Assembly (NCBI GenBank): GCA_032191485.1
Contig: JAVDOI010000012.1
Coordinates: forward strand, 11,346,635-11,410,634
Source: Leptoclinus maculatus
Taxonomy: Eukaryota; Chordata; Actinopteri; Perciformes; Stichaeidae
Direction: 5' to 3'
DNA: 64,000 nt
The number at the start of each line of letters is the position of its first letter. Within the stretch, counting starts at the first letter, position 1. The notes below the pieces were generated by a model. It did not search any database. It was not told the DNA's origin and saw nothing but the letters and a program-made list of their open reading frames with translations. Below are positions 13,001 through 27,400 of this stretch, in pieces. Both the position numbers and the translations under genes were made by a program.

Positions 13001-16000
13001 CAGTCCATTGGCAAGCGGATATATTGATATATTGGTCCAGAGCCTAAAAGAGTCCATTGACAGAAAATGTATTAAGTATTAACTATTTTGAAAATCTAAT
13101 ATTTATTTATTTTAAAAAATCACTGATTCCGACTTGATTCTACTGATTCAAATGTGAACATTTGCTGTTTTTCTTAATCCTGAATATCTGTAAGTTAAGA
13201 CGAAACAAGACGAAGGTACTTTTGGCTCTGTGATATTGTGATAGGCATCTTTATCTTTTTTCTGACATTTTATAGACCAATTTGATTGACAAATCAAGAT
13301 AATAATCAGCAGATTAATCAATAATAAAAACGATTGTTAGTTGCAGCCCAGGGTCCAACTCAACCTTAAAGTGCTGTTTCTGTCCTCTCCTGCTCCTTGA
13401 GCTCCTGGTGACGGTATATATTTTGAGAGAAAACAACATGTGCCTCAGGACAGACTGGTTTGTAAAAATAAAATAACCGTCATATTTGTCAAGCATATAT
13501 AACAAAGATTCATGTTTAGAAGGTGTCAAACTGTCTACTGTCTAATTATAGGATATTCATGCAAACACTGCATAAACTGTGTAGGATTAAATGGATCTGG
13601 TCTCCATGTAATTGATATATTAATGGAGGTAGTTAGATGATGTTTCATCAGCATGTACGGCAAAGCTTTGCTTGTTCTTGTCTTCTCAACCGGCTGTCAA
13701 TATTCAATCACTTTTCCCCGTCAGTGATCCTTAATTAAACCATGTTTTTAATGTCCCACAGGACCTTCTACAAATCAGATCATATGTGTACGCAGAAGAA
13801 CCAAACATTGATATCCATAACTTTATTGGAACTTTCACCAGGGTGAGTGCTTACATTACTATTCTGTTGAACCCTAAGCCCCTTTATGTTCATCTGACGG
13901 CAATGTATCGTCCTTCTTATGTCTGAATACGAGTAATTTTTACATAAGTCACGACTGTGACAAAGAAGATTAAGCCTTGTACCAGCGTACGAGTCATTGA
14001 TTAAGGCTTAAATCCATCAGTGATGCATCTTGCGTGAGAACAAACCAAAACGTATAACAGATAGATGGAGCAGTAATGTTTAAAAAACTTATTTTTACAA
14101 ACATGGCAATTATTTGACCAGTTTCTGTCTCCCCTCATCATTGTGAATATTTGTCGTCTTAATTGTTACAGGAGGACGGCGACCCCCCAGTCAACGAGAG
14201 TCTCAGCATTGAGAACACCCTGTGGGCCAGCACGGTTGTCGCCTCTGGTAAATAAGTGACAGCTCTGTCTATATCTAAAACCCAGGATGTAACCCGGACC
14301 ATCTTTTGCTCGCACTGAAGCGTTGCTTCATTCACAACTGTTGATCTGTTGACTTGTCTGACCAAACACACACACAGAAGAAATAAAGAGGAAGTTATTT
14401 TTAAATAGCTGTGGGGCAGCTACCCTTAATGGTAAAGAAAGTGTGCGTCTTCCATAGGAGACCTTAACCCACGCTGACATATGTTATCCATTAAGCAATT
14501 AGGAATCTGTATCCTATATTCCAAATGTCACTGATCATTTGAAGAAGTCTATTCTTGTCAAGATTATGAGTCTGGGAAACATCTCCTTGACATACTGTGT
14601 GTTTTATGTTGTTCCTTTTTACTATATTGACCCGAGGCAGTTTTTTTGAGGTCTTTTTCTCTCTCATTCCAGGGACAGTGGTGGGGGTTGTGATTTACAC
14701 AGGCAAGGAGCTGCGCAGTGTCATGAACACCTCCAACCCGAGACACAAGGTACAGTAGTGTGAACCGCAGCCTTTAGTTTGCATGAAGATGGAGGATTCT
14801 TAGACAGTCATCCTTAATTGATTAATTGTGCAATTTCTTAAACTTTTTTTGATTTACTTGAACCTACATATTGCACACACACACCATTTGTTTTCACATT
14901 CCCTTGACTGATCATTTCTGCCTCTGCTGCTCATGATAGGTGGGTTTGTTTGACGTGGAAGTGAACTGTTTGACTAAGATCCTGTTTGGGGCTCTGGTGG
15001 TGGTGTCACTGGTCATGGTGGCCCTCCAGCACTTCACCGGCCGTTGGTACCTCCAGTTCTTGCGCTTCCTGCTGCTCTTCTCTAACATCGTGCCGATCAG
15101 GTGCGACTTGAGCTTCTCTACTTCAAAGCCGTCTGCAGCGTTGCTTTGTATTCACACGTTAGGAGTTAAATCATGTTGCTGTTTTTTTTTATTTGATGCA
15201 GTTTGCGTGTCAATCTGGATATGGGAAAGATGGTTTTCAGTTGGATGATTAAGAGAGACTCCAAGATCCCTGGGACGATGGTGAGGTCGAGCACCATACC
15301 TGAACAGCTTGGACGCATCTCCTACCTGCTGACTGACAAAACAGGTCAGACTAAAGGAAATGGCAGTGAAAAGCAACGTACTTTGTATTAAAATAGCCTT
15401 GGTTGTGGCTAAAAAAAGGCCAGCGTGTGGAGTACTAAAATGAGGAGTTATAGTGCTCTGGATTTGCCAAGGAAGTATCCAGTAGGACAGAGTTAAGTCG
15501 TTTCCTTCCCTTGGGGGTTTTGCTCTGCGGTGGGGTTTCTGCTCCCGGAGTCCTGCTACTTATTGGACCATTAAATCATAAAAAAAAAAGCCCCAAAGTC
15601 TCTCATCCATACACACCTTAAGAGCACAACACCTCCACCGCTGCACTTCCTCAGGCAGAGGTGTTACACGTCAGATTTATAGCCCTCATGCCCAATAAAC
15701 TGATCAGCCTTTTCCCCCATCCAGAGCGTGATAAGGCCGGTGGGGTCTGCAGTTCAGGCCAATGTACGTCCAAGACCCCCGAGGTCTTTTTGATATACTA
15801 GCGGAAAATGCTTTTAAAGTGAGTGTGAGGATACAGAGGTTGTGTGTAGTAAGGGAAGGCTGCTGGCTTCCTTACAATCACCATATGTGACATGCATCTC
15901 TTTTAAGTAACTGATCACTGTTTGTAAATCCAAACCCATGAAAGATGTGGAAATACTTTTACGGATATTGATGCTTGTGATGTTTTCAAAATGACATTCA

Positions 16001-18288
16001 TTTAGAAGTCTGTCATTATGCAGAATTATCACATGTTGCACAAGATGCTGAAACTCTTTCAGTTGTAATTATTTTTTAAAGGATTTCCACTATTTGAATG
16101 TCTGTAATTTAATCTTTACCAGGAACTCTGACTCAAAATGAAATGGTGTTCCGGCGCCTCCATCTTGGAACTGTGGCCTATGGGATGGACTCAATGGATG
16201 AAGTGCAGAGCCTTGTGTTCAGCGCCTACACGCAGGTAAGAAGAATAAAAACAAACATGCACGAGTCTTTGCAGTGCTCTGGGTCTGTCAAAGAGAAGCA
16301 GTGACTGAACTTCACTCACGGCATTTAGGAAACAAAAGATTTAAATTCCTAAATCTTGAGGAAAGGGCAAAACAAACAGGCACGAGCATTGTTTGACGAA
16401 ATATATCAGTTTGTGATTATTGTTTGGTTGAATGCTTCCTGACCTCAGATGGCACTCTTTGTCCCCCTTGACACCAGAGGTTAGTGAAGCAGGAAACAGG
16501 ATTAGCCCACAAGCAAAGCAATGACCGGACTTCTTAAATGACGCTGCCATTAACCCCGGGAGCGCACAGGCTTCTAAAAATAGCAAGGCCACAACGCATA
16601 AGCAAATTGTTCATATTTACTTTACACATCTGGTTATGTTTACAGGCCACTATCACGGCAATCATTGAAACTGCCATTAGTGAAGCAGCTTGTCTCTACG
16701 ATCAAAACCTTCACCAGCTAGTTATTATTGTAGAATGAGCTTTATGAATGTGTGTCTTCTTTGTTTGTTGTATATAGGCATTTACATGTTCATACGTACA
16801 GATTATTAACTATGCTGGCTACAATAGCTGCCCTCTTGACCACAATGAAAGAAAGGTTCTAACTCTCTTGAGATTCCCGTCTGCCATTGTTTTCATCTCA
16901 GTACCTTCTGTTATTGTCTTCAGCCCACCCATGACCTCCCAGCCTCCAGGGCTCCAGCGGCCACTAAGGTCCGCAAGACCATCATCAGTAAAGTTCATGA
17001 GGCTGTGAAGGCCATCGCCCTGGTGCACAACGTGACCCCCGTATACGAGGCCAACGGTGTGACGGACCAGGCCGAGGCTGAACAGCATTACGAAGACACG
17101 TGCAGAGTCTACCAGGCTTCCAGCCCGGATGAGGTACGACAGAACCCTCTGCATGTTCCTCCACTTTTAGTGACACTCAGGAAACCCACAGGGCCGATAT
17201 GAAAAATGTGTAGTACCAATTATCTTTATTTATATACTGGTAGAACCTTTCCTACAAGAAATGCAGCTCAAAGTGCTTCACAAAACAAAAAAATCAAGCA
17301 ATTTAAAATATAAAAATACATATAAAAAGAGGACTGAAGTCAAATATAAATGTATTTTCAAAAAGAGGAAAATAAAAAAGAAGCGCGGCGGGATCACTTG
17401 ATTTATTGATTTAGAAACATTTTTAACCAACAATATTTATTTCTTGCATCTGTGTGGAAACATACTTGTAGACTTGCACGTTTCCCACATTTATTATACA
17501 AGCTGCAGTATATCCATCCCATGATATACGTAAATACCTACATGTTGATATACGTCATCTTGACATGTTGGGAAATGTACACTTAATCTACTCAAACATA
17601 ATTTTCTCAAGGACAAACACGGAAGGCCTGACAGGAGAACAGACTTCCGATCTCAAGATGGAGAGTTCTTGGTGTATATCAGTAAATGTCATGATCTCGA
17701 GTGTCTTCCCTGCTTTCTTTCATGAAGGGAACATTCACAAGCCAAAGGGCATTCTGCATTCATGTCCTTGATCTGTATGAATTCTTTGAACATCAGGAAG
17801 AGGGCTGTGGAATTCGACTTCGATCCATTTCCTGCGGTGTAAATACGGATTTCCTTAATGTGCTCCCCAGCCCATTGCACTTATCCCCTTTTGAATTTCC
17901 TCTTTGATAGCACATTTTAATAGAGCCACGTACATCTGTTGTGATTAGAGACCTGTGGTTTATGTTGTGGGAAGGAAATTGAGCCGTTTTATTGTTTTGA
18001 GGTCAAACCGGATAAAAATTGTAACTGTTTTTTTTTTTTTTTTTTGTTGCTGTGCCCTGAATGGTATATTTGATCAGTTTGATACAATCTAGCAAGATTC
18101 AGTTTGCTTTCCCTGCAGCTTTCAGGAAGTCTTAATATAGATCTGGTTTTGTCTGTGAGCACTATGGACATTTACCAATGCAGTCAAAACTGACTTTACT
18201 GCACACTTGTCCCTGCATCACACAACATTAGAGATGCCTCAATTGTCTTGGCAGATATTCGACAAATATAATCAAACTGAAAATGAAT

Positions 18289-18373
<85 letters not shown>

Positions 18374-18384
18374 TGTGTGTGTGT

Positions 18385-18449
<65 letters not shown>

Positions 18450-21400
18450 TGTGTGTGTGTGGGTGTGTGGGTGGGTGGGTGTGGGGTTAAACTATCGTGT
18501 TTGAATTTGACCGGCGAAAAGTCTGGTATACAAGACTGATCTCGTATATCAGATTTTTGGCAGATTACTCAGTACATCTCTAATTAAAATAATCTTTTGC
18601 AAAAGTACAGATAATCAGATAACACAGATAATCGACAGCATGTCTCACGGTATATCATGTGTAATTCACCACAGAGAGTTGATATCTGAATCACTTTCCT
18701 TTTCAGTTTTTTATAAACGTGTCAGCCACGCGGAGGTTCTGAGTCAGGCCAACTGGACACAGCATTATTCAGTCCAGTTACAAATCTGCAGCCAACCCAG
18801 ATGCTGCTATTAAAAGGTGCTGCTGTGACAGACGCCAGATCCCAGAATGCCCCCACAGTGAATATTTCTAGACTGTGACTAACCCACCATCTTCATATTT
18901 CCCAAACCTCTATTACAAACATTACAGTAATCAGAGCTTTTATGACGTTAAAGTGCTCCTTCAAAGCATTGTCAGACTACGTGGTCATGTATTTCCAAAA
19001 TAAGTAATTCCCCCCCTCTACAAAACCTGTGGTTTCAAAATTGGACCGTGGCAATCTTTGTTGTTTTCTCTCATCTGTGTCCATTTGGCCACTCTGCCAT
19101 TAGACCTGTCAGAAGATGAATGATGAATGTGATCTGACTTCTGGTCTGGAAGTTATTGGGGAAATGTCGTCTCCCCTCTTTTTCTCCCCACACAGACTCT
19201 CACACGTTAACATTGTATTAATGGATGCCATCTGTCTGTTGTGTCCTTCATAAAGAAAAGAGCAAAAAGTACATTTTCTGTTCAGACATTTCCTCAATTT
19301 ATCAATCAATAGTCTTGAGTGCGGACAATGTTTGAGCTATTGATTCAGACTAAATGGTCACTGTGCTCTCAGTCCAAAGTGCCCTTCACTGTTTGTTTTG
19401 TAGTTCAAGTAATGGAAGATCATATTGACATAATGGCTTCACCATGAGAACAATAAAGCAGTTGTCCCTTTTCTCCCTCGCTGTACCTCAATGATGATTA
19501 TGTTTTATTATTTAGTAAAGACATAAAATATTAGCAGTTAGAGACATTTTGCAGCCTGACTATCTCCCCCCCCCTCACAATGACCAGCCATTAAAGCCTT
19601 TACAATGTGGTGTTGATAGGTGTCGCTGGTGCAGTGGACTGAGAGTGTCGGTCTGACACTGGTGGGAAGAGACCAGTCCTCCATGCAGCTGCGGACCCCT
19701 ACTGGCCAAATACTGAACTTCACCATCCTGCAGATATTTCCCTTCACCTATGAGAGCAAGAGGATGGGCATCATAGTGCGAGTGAGTGCCAAGATAACTG
19801 TGTCACTCTTCTGTCCGTTAAATTGCTGGAGCTGTTGTTCTCTTATGCTCTTCAAAGAAATTGCTTTTTGATTTCCTAGTTTCCAATTGCTGCAATACTT
19901 CTTTCAGTAACTATGTAGGTCAGTGCTTGTTGCTAGGAGGGCGACTTGACACGAGCTTTAACAAGACAAACAAAAGAAAAAACAGATTATTATTAAAGCA
20001 CAGTATCTGTGGAAAAGCTCACCTTATAACCTCTGACTAGTTCTGATGACTAACTTTATTTTTGTTGGCAACTCAGGAAGCCTGGGATTTTTAAACTTTG
20101 TGGAACCCACGTGAATACCATAATAAGTTTAGCATTTCTAGGCAACACAAAGTCATCAAATAGTGCATGTGCCCCTTTGCTCACACATGTATGAACTGGA
20201 AATCCTGTCTGTGTGAAACCTACTGGGTAATGTAAGATGTAACCGCTTTTCTTTCCTGTTTTAAATCTGAATAAACTGTCTGATTATTGTTTCCAAGGAC
20301 GAGTCTACGGGAGAGATCACTTTCTACATGAAGGGCGCTGATGTGGTGATGGCCGGCATCGTCCAGTATAACGACTGGCTGGAAGAGGAGGTAGATCTCC
20401 TCCTTTTTCACGAGACGTGATGAAGATGTAACAACAGTGATTGTACCCCTGTTATAAATAACTCACAGACTAACCTGCTGAATCCAGATGTTGCTCACTC
20501 TGTTTTCTAGTGCGGGAACATGGCGAGGGAAGGCCTGAGGGTCCTCGTGGTCTCAAAGAAGTCTCTCACAGAGGAGCAGTATCAAGATTTTGAGGCAAGA
20601 CAATACTTACACACTTATAGTTTGTCGGCCTTATGTGTAATGAAGCCATTGGAGCTGGTAAACCGCAGAAATATCAACAATTTGTTCGATACCTCCTATG
20701 TGGCGATTGCACTCCAAATGCAGAATGATATTTATGCAGCCATGTTCAGTACTTCTAAATGTCAAAGTGTGTTGCTGAGTAATTAGAGTGACCTCTGACC
20801 CCCCCCCCCCCCCCCAGTCCACACACCCTACCCTCCCAGACACACACACCCCACTCATTGTTTGAGCAGGGCAGGGCTGTCTCCCCTGCAGTCCCCAGCC
20901 CCAGGCCCATTACTGGAGTGTATAATTGTGTGAGCAGAGCTGGTGGGCAGCAGTGAGTCACCAACTGAGTCACACACAGAGTTTGTGTTCCTGTATGAGT
21001 CACTCTCCGATTGTTTTTGCTTTATCTCACTCGCTGATTGCCCTGGAGCTGAGAAGCTGGAGATGGGCGTTGACCAATTGATCACGTCTGCGCTGTACTT
21101 CAAGCTTTCTAAAACGTAGTAGCTTTAACGGCTGCTTGCAGGCAAATACCTGAAAGTTTATATGTAAACTAAAACTTTGATATCTGATATGGATGTTTCT
21201 GGGGGGGTGTGTCATTCATGCTTGAGGGTTCAAAAAAATCTTCATGTATGCAAACTGTATGAACCATCCCTGTTACAGTTTTTGATACTTTTCTCTCTTG
21301 TGTTTGTCATCACTTCCTTGGCTGGTTTCCTTCTTTGTTCTTACAGTGATTCTACTTTATTTCAACATTGTTCATCTCCTCCCACTCAAACTATTCCTAA

Positions 21401-24400
21401 TCCTCTTCTGCTCCCCAGGCCCGGTACGTCCAGGCCAAGCTCAGCGTCCATGACCGCTCCCTGAAGGTGGCCACAGTGATTGAGAGTCTGGAGATGGAGA
21501 TGGAGCTGCTGTGTCTGACTGGGGTAGAGGACCAGCTCCAGACTGACGTGAGGCCCACCCTGGAGATCCTCCGCAACGCAGGAATCAAGGTGTGTGGGGG
21601 GGGGGGGGCAGACAGACCCATAGCTCCCAGTAAAAAACATCGAGGCAAGACGAGAACATGTGTTTTTCATATCTACCGACAAGAACAAGCCTCATCCAAG
21701 TGCCTCCCTTTAGTAGAGAAACAAGATTATAGTGAAGTTGAAGGAATTATAAGGACATTTGAAGCCGTTTTGGTGAGCACACTTTAGATGGTTGGAAATG
21801 AGAATGTGGTTTTGTGCAAGGGAAGCAGAAAGCTGATCAGTCACAGAAGTAAAAGTTGGGCTGATCGTCCCCTTTGCTCTTCTTAATTTAAAGGGTTGAC
21901 TCGCCACAAATATGTAAAAACACATTTACTCACTTGGCTCCAGTGGTATCCAGCAGCGCAGATCGGTTAAGTGTGGAGGTTGAATGGGATTTCAGTTGCT
22001 CACATCATTTAAAAAATGAAATTTTAAATGATCAATAGCTGTTTCTTCCGCTTTGAGGGAATTTCTTCAAATTCGGCAGAAACGTCCACTCAAGAATGAA
22101 GTCATTAGAATTTGGTGGTCAAAGGTCAGAGTTTTTTGGCAATAAAGATATGCTTATTGTAAAAATGTCACACATGTCTAGTGGGATAAAATGATGTAGT
22201 GAGGTGATGAACATTCCTGGTTGGTAGATGCATACAACCGCGAGGCAGTAATTCTATTTTTTTATGTAATGTTTTTAAACCATTTAAACTCTATAAGCAG
22301 CATCCTTTAAGAATCAATCCGAGACAGAATGTGGATGCTGTGATACCGATCTGTATGATTACCGGTGTTTGTCTTCTGTTTGAAGCACAAGCACCACAAT
22401 GAAGTAACCCATGTTTGATCGTAAGATAAGTTCACAAACGTATCCCAGACAGAGCACTTACAGGTTGCTTGACGTCAGTGATTAGGGTCTTTGATCCCTG
22501 GAATTTAGCTTTTGTTAAAACCGATTATGGAAGCATTTTTGTGTCACGCAGTAACGCGCTTGAGTGGAATTTCTGAACATCTCAAAAATGATCTTTCGCT
22601 ACATGTTACTTTCTGGTGTCTGTGTAGGTTTGGATGCTAACAGGAGACAAGCTTGAGACGGCGACATGCACCGCTAAGAACGCCCATCTGATCACCCGCA
22701 ACCAGGACATCCATACCTTCAGACCCGTAAGTGCAGGACATGGACCTCTCTTCCTCTGGTGTGGGTAATAGTTGATTTTAGTACCACAGGGTGCTTCCCA
22801 GTTCAATGCAACACTGACAGTTTCCTGACTCCCTCGACCCACGGGCATCCCTCCTCTGTGTGACTGAGGCCCAATAGCCCGTGGTCATACAGCCCCACTC
22901 AACTACGCATGCAAGCCCCAGTCAGCATCCACACAGCTGAATAAATCACCTCCCACCAGCGAAAGCATCCAAGCCGCTGTCAATGAGAACAAACAGGCCT
23001 TCGCTCAAACAGAAAGGAGAAACCAGCCGAACCACTCCCAGAGGGAACACGCAGAGGGCTCACTTCCTAATTTGTTTTGCAGGTTTCGGGCTCTTTCGCC
23101 GCTTTGATAGTCCCCTTCTGCCTTCCCCTCTGGAACCGTGCCAGAGCAGAAGGAGCGGCTGCCATATGGGAAGGTTACAACTTGCGTACAACCGCGGTCA
23201 CTGGAAGAGAATAACAATGGTTGGCACGGCTTGAAAACCTCTGTCCCAGTGGACGGGGGAGTGCTGACTGGGCCTGCAACACATACATCTGGATTAGCTT
23301 CCTGGTGGCCACCAATGGCCTGATCTGGATTGACGTATGAATAGTCAGCGGCTGAAGGATATTCATACCAGAGCATAGCTCCTGTTGACAGATTAACACC
23401 ATGCCCTGTCAGTGCTACATTTTAAGTCTATATTTGAATTTTATAATACGGTGCATTCTTTCACTTCCCCATTCCAAGTTAGATTTTAATGACTTAATCC
23501 CTTTCTACTGAGCGTTTGAAAGCACTACATAAACATTCACCAAATGGTTTATAACACACTCTAATCTTTTTATACACCAATCTAAATACATTTGAAGTGT
23601 TTTAAACCATTCTGCATTTTTAATGGTTATATACTTCGAATAAATGCGAAATGAAAGTGTTACTGCAATTTTAATAGAATTGCTTGGTATAGATATTTAT
23701 TGTTTCTCTTGTGGGCGCATTGCTCACTTAATATAGCGCTTATTCAATTTTATCATCTTATTCACTTGACAGGGGATTTGTGTCCTGATCGTATGAGTCT
23801 GTCATGAAATTGTTTTACAAAATGATGTTATTTGAAGTCATGTTTCCAGGCAAATAGTAGCAGACGGTAATATTTTGTGTGTTTTTGCCTAAATGTCCCA
23901 CATGTTGGTAAAAAAGGACTCTGATCCGATCTCAATGAGTTCCATGCAGTCAGTAGTGTTATTTAGATCACAATGGCTATCAGGAGAGAAAGGGTCTGAC
24001 GAGTACATCCACAGTTGATATGTGGAAAAAATACTCTGTCATATCACGTCCTATCATCCAGCCGCATCAGTTGGTTATTAGTTGGATGTTCGGCGGGTAT
24101 TCGGTTGTTCTAACGTTTGCCATCGTTGCACCTGGAGGGAAACGCGCTGCTATTGTCTGAGGCTACCTGTCTGATAACAATCAGGACACAAAGGCTGACA
24201 GATTGTCATCCTTGATAACTTATCAATGCGAGTGTGTTTTTATACTTGCTTTTCAAATGTGGTTTCCATTGCCATAGGTGACAACCCGAGGGGAAGCCCA
24301 CCTGGAGCTCAACGCTTTCAGGAGAAAACACGACTGCGCGCTGGTGATATCAGGAGACTCGCTTGAGGTAAACTCTTGAGTGCGTCTGTGCGTGTCTAAC

Positions 24401-27400
24401 CCTCCTCCCACCGACTTATCTCTCCGTATGAAACTCTGCCATGTTTTCTGTGCGATGCGTGATAATAGCGCTGCAACGGATGCATCTCTGGAAGTGGTCT
24501 CTGTGGTTAGAGTCGCTTTCTAAAAAGCAGTAGGAGTTAAACTGTAAGCTACGACGAGGTGTTGAAGATTCACAGCTGGGATCCGTTCCATTCGGTGGCC
24601 TAAGTTTCTCACTCGTCCATTTGGTGGCTTTCTTTGCAGGTTTGTCTGAAGTACTACGAGTATGAATTCATGGAGCTCGCGTGTCAGTGTCCCGCTGTGG
24701 TTTGCTGCCGATGTACCCCCACTCAGAAGGCTCAGATAGTCCGACTGCTGCAAGAGCGCACAGGAAAACTCACCTGTGCTGTAGGTGAGTCGGAAATGGA
24801 AACCGTCAACAGCTTTTTCGTGGTGGGACTCAGTCCGTACAGCTTTTTTTTTTTTTTTTTTTTTTTGAAACATTTAACAAATTCTGTCCACATCCTCCTC
24901 AAAACATATTTATGTGTTGCAGCCACAAACCTCTCTCACTCACTTCTACTCATCTCTCCAGTACTCCCAGTAACACTGATACAATGCCACAATAAAGCAG
25001 AGCTGATTTAAGTGTGCATTAATGCTAATATGCTATGTATCACTTCATGATGATGACAGCCATGGCTGGGTGATGAATCATATTATTGTTATTGCCTTTT
25101 AATAGAATCATAGCAAGTTATTTTGTTACAAAGTTCTGACATTGACATCAGTGATTTGTAGAAACTTAAATGTAAATGATTGAGGTTTTTCACACACACG
25201 TAGAGAGTTTTGTAATCTAACACCGCTCACTGAACTGAACATCAATCATTTTATTGCGTCATTGGAACGTTATTTTTTATTAATAGTGTGTTTTACAGTC
25301 ATAGCCTCTTTATCTCGCCCATTATGTAGCAAATTCCACTCACCTGTCTGTGGCCATAGTTCTGATCTCTTAATCGGGCCAAATGAAGGGTGTGTCCCGT
25401 GAAATACATGCACAACACTCTCACTAAAAGGTTGTATTGGTGAGTCACTGATGTGAATCCCGACACTTCCATGGCTTTTGTTTTCTCTTAGGGGACGGAG
25501 GAAACGATGTCAGCATGATCCAGGAAGCCGACTGTGGCGTGGGAGTGGAGGGAAAAGTAAGACTCTACATCTCATCGCCTCACATTGACGTGTCGCTTTC
25601 ACAGATTTTGTATTTTTATTTTTTTACTTTGGGTTTCCTGTCAAGATCTCTGTCACGTTCAGAGAGACATGCACACAGATGATTCCTCTTTACGAGGATC
25701 CATTGTTTGAGTAGAGGAAACAAAGATGACAGGATGCCTTTGTGCTTAAGTAAATGCAAGAGTCTCATCATGAGTCTCTTGTACTTCTCTCTCTGTAAAT
25801 TCCCCGTTGAGATGTTTAGTTTGCTCAATTCTTACTCTTACTCCCTTTCTTGGAAGAGTTAGTTGATGAGATTGACGCCACACTTATGTCTGTCAATTAA
25901 AGATAGCAGCCAGTTAGCTTAGCTTATCATAAAGCCTAGCAACACCTGTGAAGCTTATGTACAGAACTATTTCTTGGCTGGTTTTCAAATGACTCTTTTA
26001 TGCCAGTGTAATGAATTTCTTTGGGTTTTTGGACTGTTGGTCGTCATTTTAGAAAACACACAATTAATCAACTAATTGAAAAATCAGCACAATATAAAAA
26101 AAGAATCTGGCATATTCGTGCAGTTGTTACATTTCCATGCATGTCCTGTCTGCAGGGAGTATTTGTCCACCATCTGTCTGATTTTTGTGTTTCCTTCTAA
26201 ACAAGCTATTTATCTGTCACTGAGCGATCACAATAAACAGCCCAAAGCCTGCTTGGACTGCGTGTAGCTTGTCCTCACTGCCCTCTGCGCTGTGTGTCTG
26301 ACAGGAAGGGAAGCAGGCCTCGCTGGCTGCCGACTTCTCCGTGACTCAGTTCAAACATTTAGGCCGTCTCCTCATGGTCCACGGTCGGAACAGCTACAAA
26401 AGGTCTGCAGCCCTCAGCCAGTTCGTCATCCACAGGAGCCTGTGCATCAGCACCATGCAGGTAGAGCACAACTAACACATGGTGCCCTTTAGGTGTTCAT
26501 CAGTCGTGTTGTAATGATGCATTGGAATCAAGGATTTCTTTAACTGCTTTGACTCAATTCAAATCAAGTCTGACCATGAAATACTCCCTCAAAATGCTAC
26601 ATAGCACATAACATGTATCAAATGAAGATAAAACATCACATAATGAGAATAATAAGTTATGTTTAACCAGGAATTTTACCACAAAATTATACAATTAGCA
26701 ACGAGGAAAAAAATTAAATTTGCAGGTCAGTTTTTTTTAATTGATGTAGAGTAAGAATGACTTTTTGTTTGTTTAATAAGATCTATTACTATAAACGTAG
26801 AAAATAAAGTCCAGAGTCTGACTTATCAGTGAATCATACATTCAAGGCAGGGTTGAGATTTTACTTTTTTTTGTTCTGTATCAACGATAACGTTTGTTTG
26901 TAAGATGTCCAACCTTAGATGTTCCAATCACTAGTAAGTTTTATCATCTAAACTATTTTAATAGACACTCAATGCAGTGTTAACATTTTCATAATAACCT
27001 AAAGAAAGTAATGGCGAATATGTTTTCCCCCTTCCCACCACTGCCATACATGATACATAATGAGAGATTTGAATTGTCTGTTAAGTTGCTATCTATCGCT
27101 GAATGGGGTAACACAATGGTGAGTGAGCCTATGGGCTGGCGTTTGTAGTGTTACAAGCTGTGTGTCTGTGGCGACATTCCCAGGAATTCCCGTCACTTGT
27201 TGGATCCCTGGTAAGTGAGAGCCAAAGAAAACGAAAATCAGATTTTCAAGATTGTAACTTTAAAGTTTGGTTCAGGGAGATGTCGTTTGTGTTTATCCAC
27301 AACACCTACAATGTGAGGAGGAAACCATTGGGGCGAGGCAGGGCACAGTTTTCGGGGTGGTCATGGAAGGGTGGGGTGCGCGATGAGTCAGTCACTGGTG

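Larger units (their letters stand above)
17134..19619 (+). other. atp9a: atp9a intron 14 (2486 bases)
   Basis: Contains a repeat tail at about 17221-17330, a T run at 18028-18045 and a long GT microsatellite at 18293-18482. The Cys-Val open frames here are translations of the microsatellite, not genes. Confidence 0.8.

Noticed and set aside
18207..18539. Cys-Val repeat open frames over the GT microsatellite
   Set aside because: All three plus-strand frames are open only because the DNA is (GT)n; this is intron sequence.
23005..23376. 123-codon minus-strand frame in atp9a intron 19
   Set aside because: Opposite frames are open too and nothing in it is recognisable; treated as a GC-rich island.
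25046..25090. Possible C/D-box snoRNA in atp9a intron 21 (TGATGATGA and TGATGAATC)
   Set aside because: No matching D box and terminal stem at the right spacing that I could find by eye.
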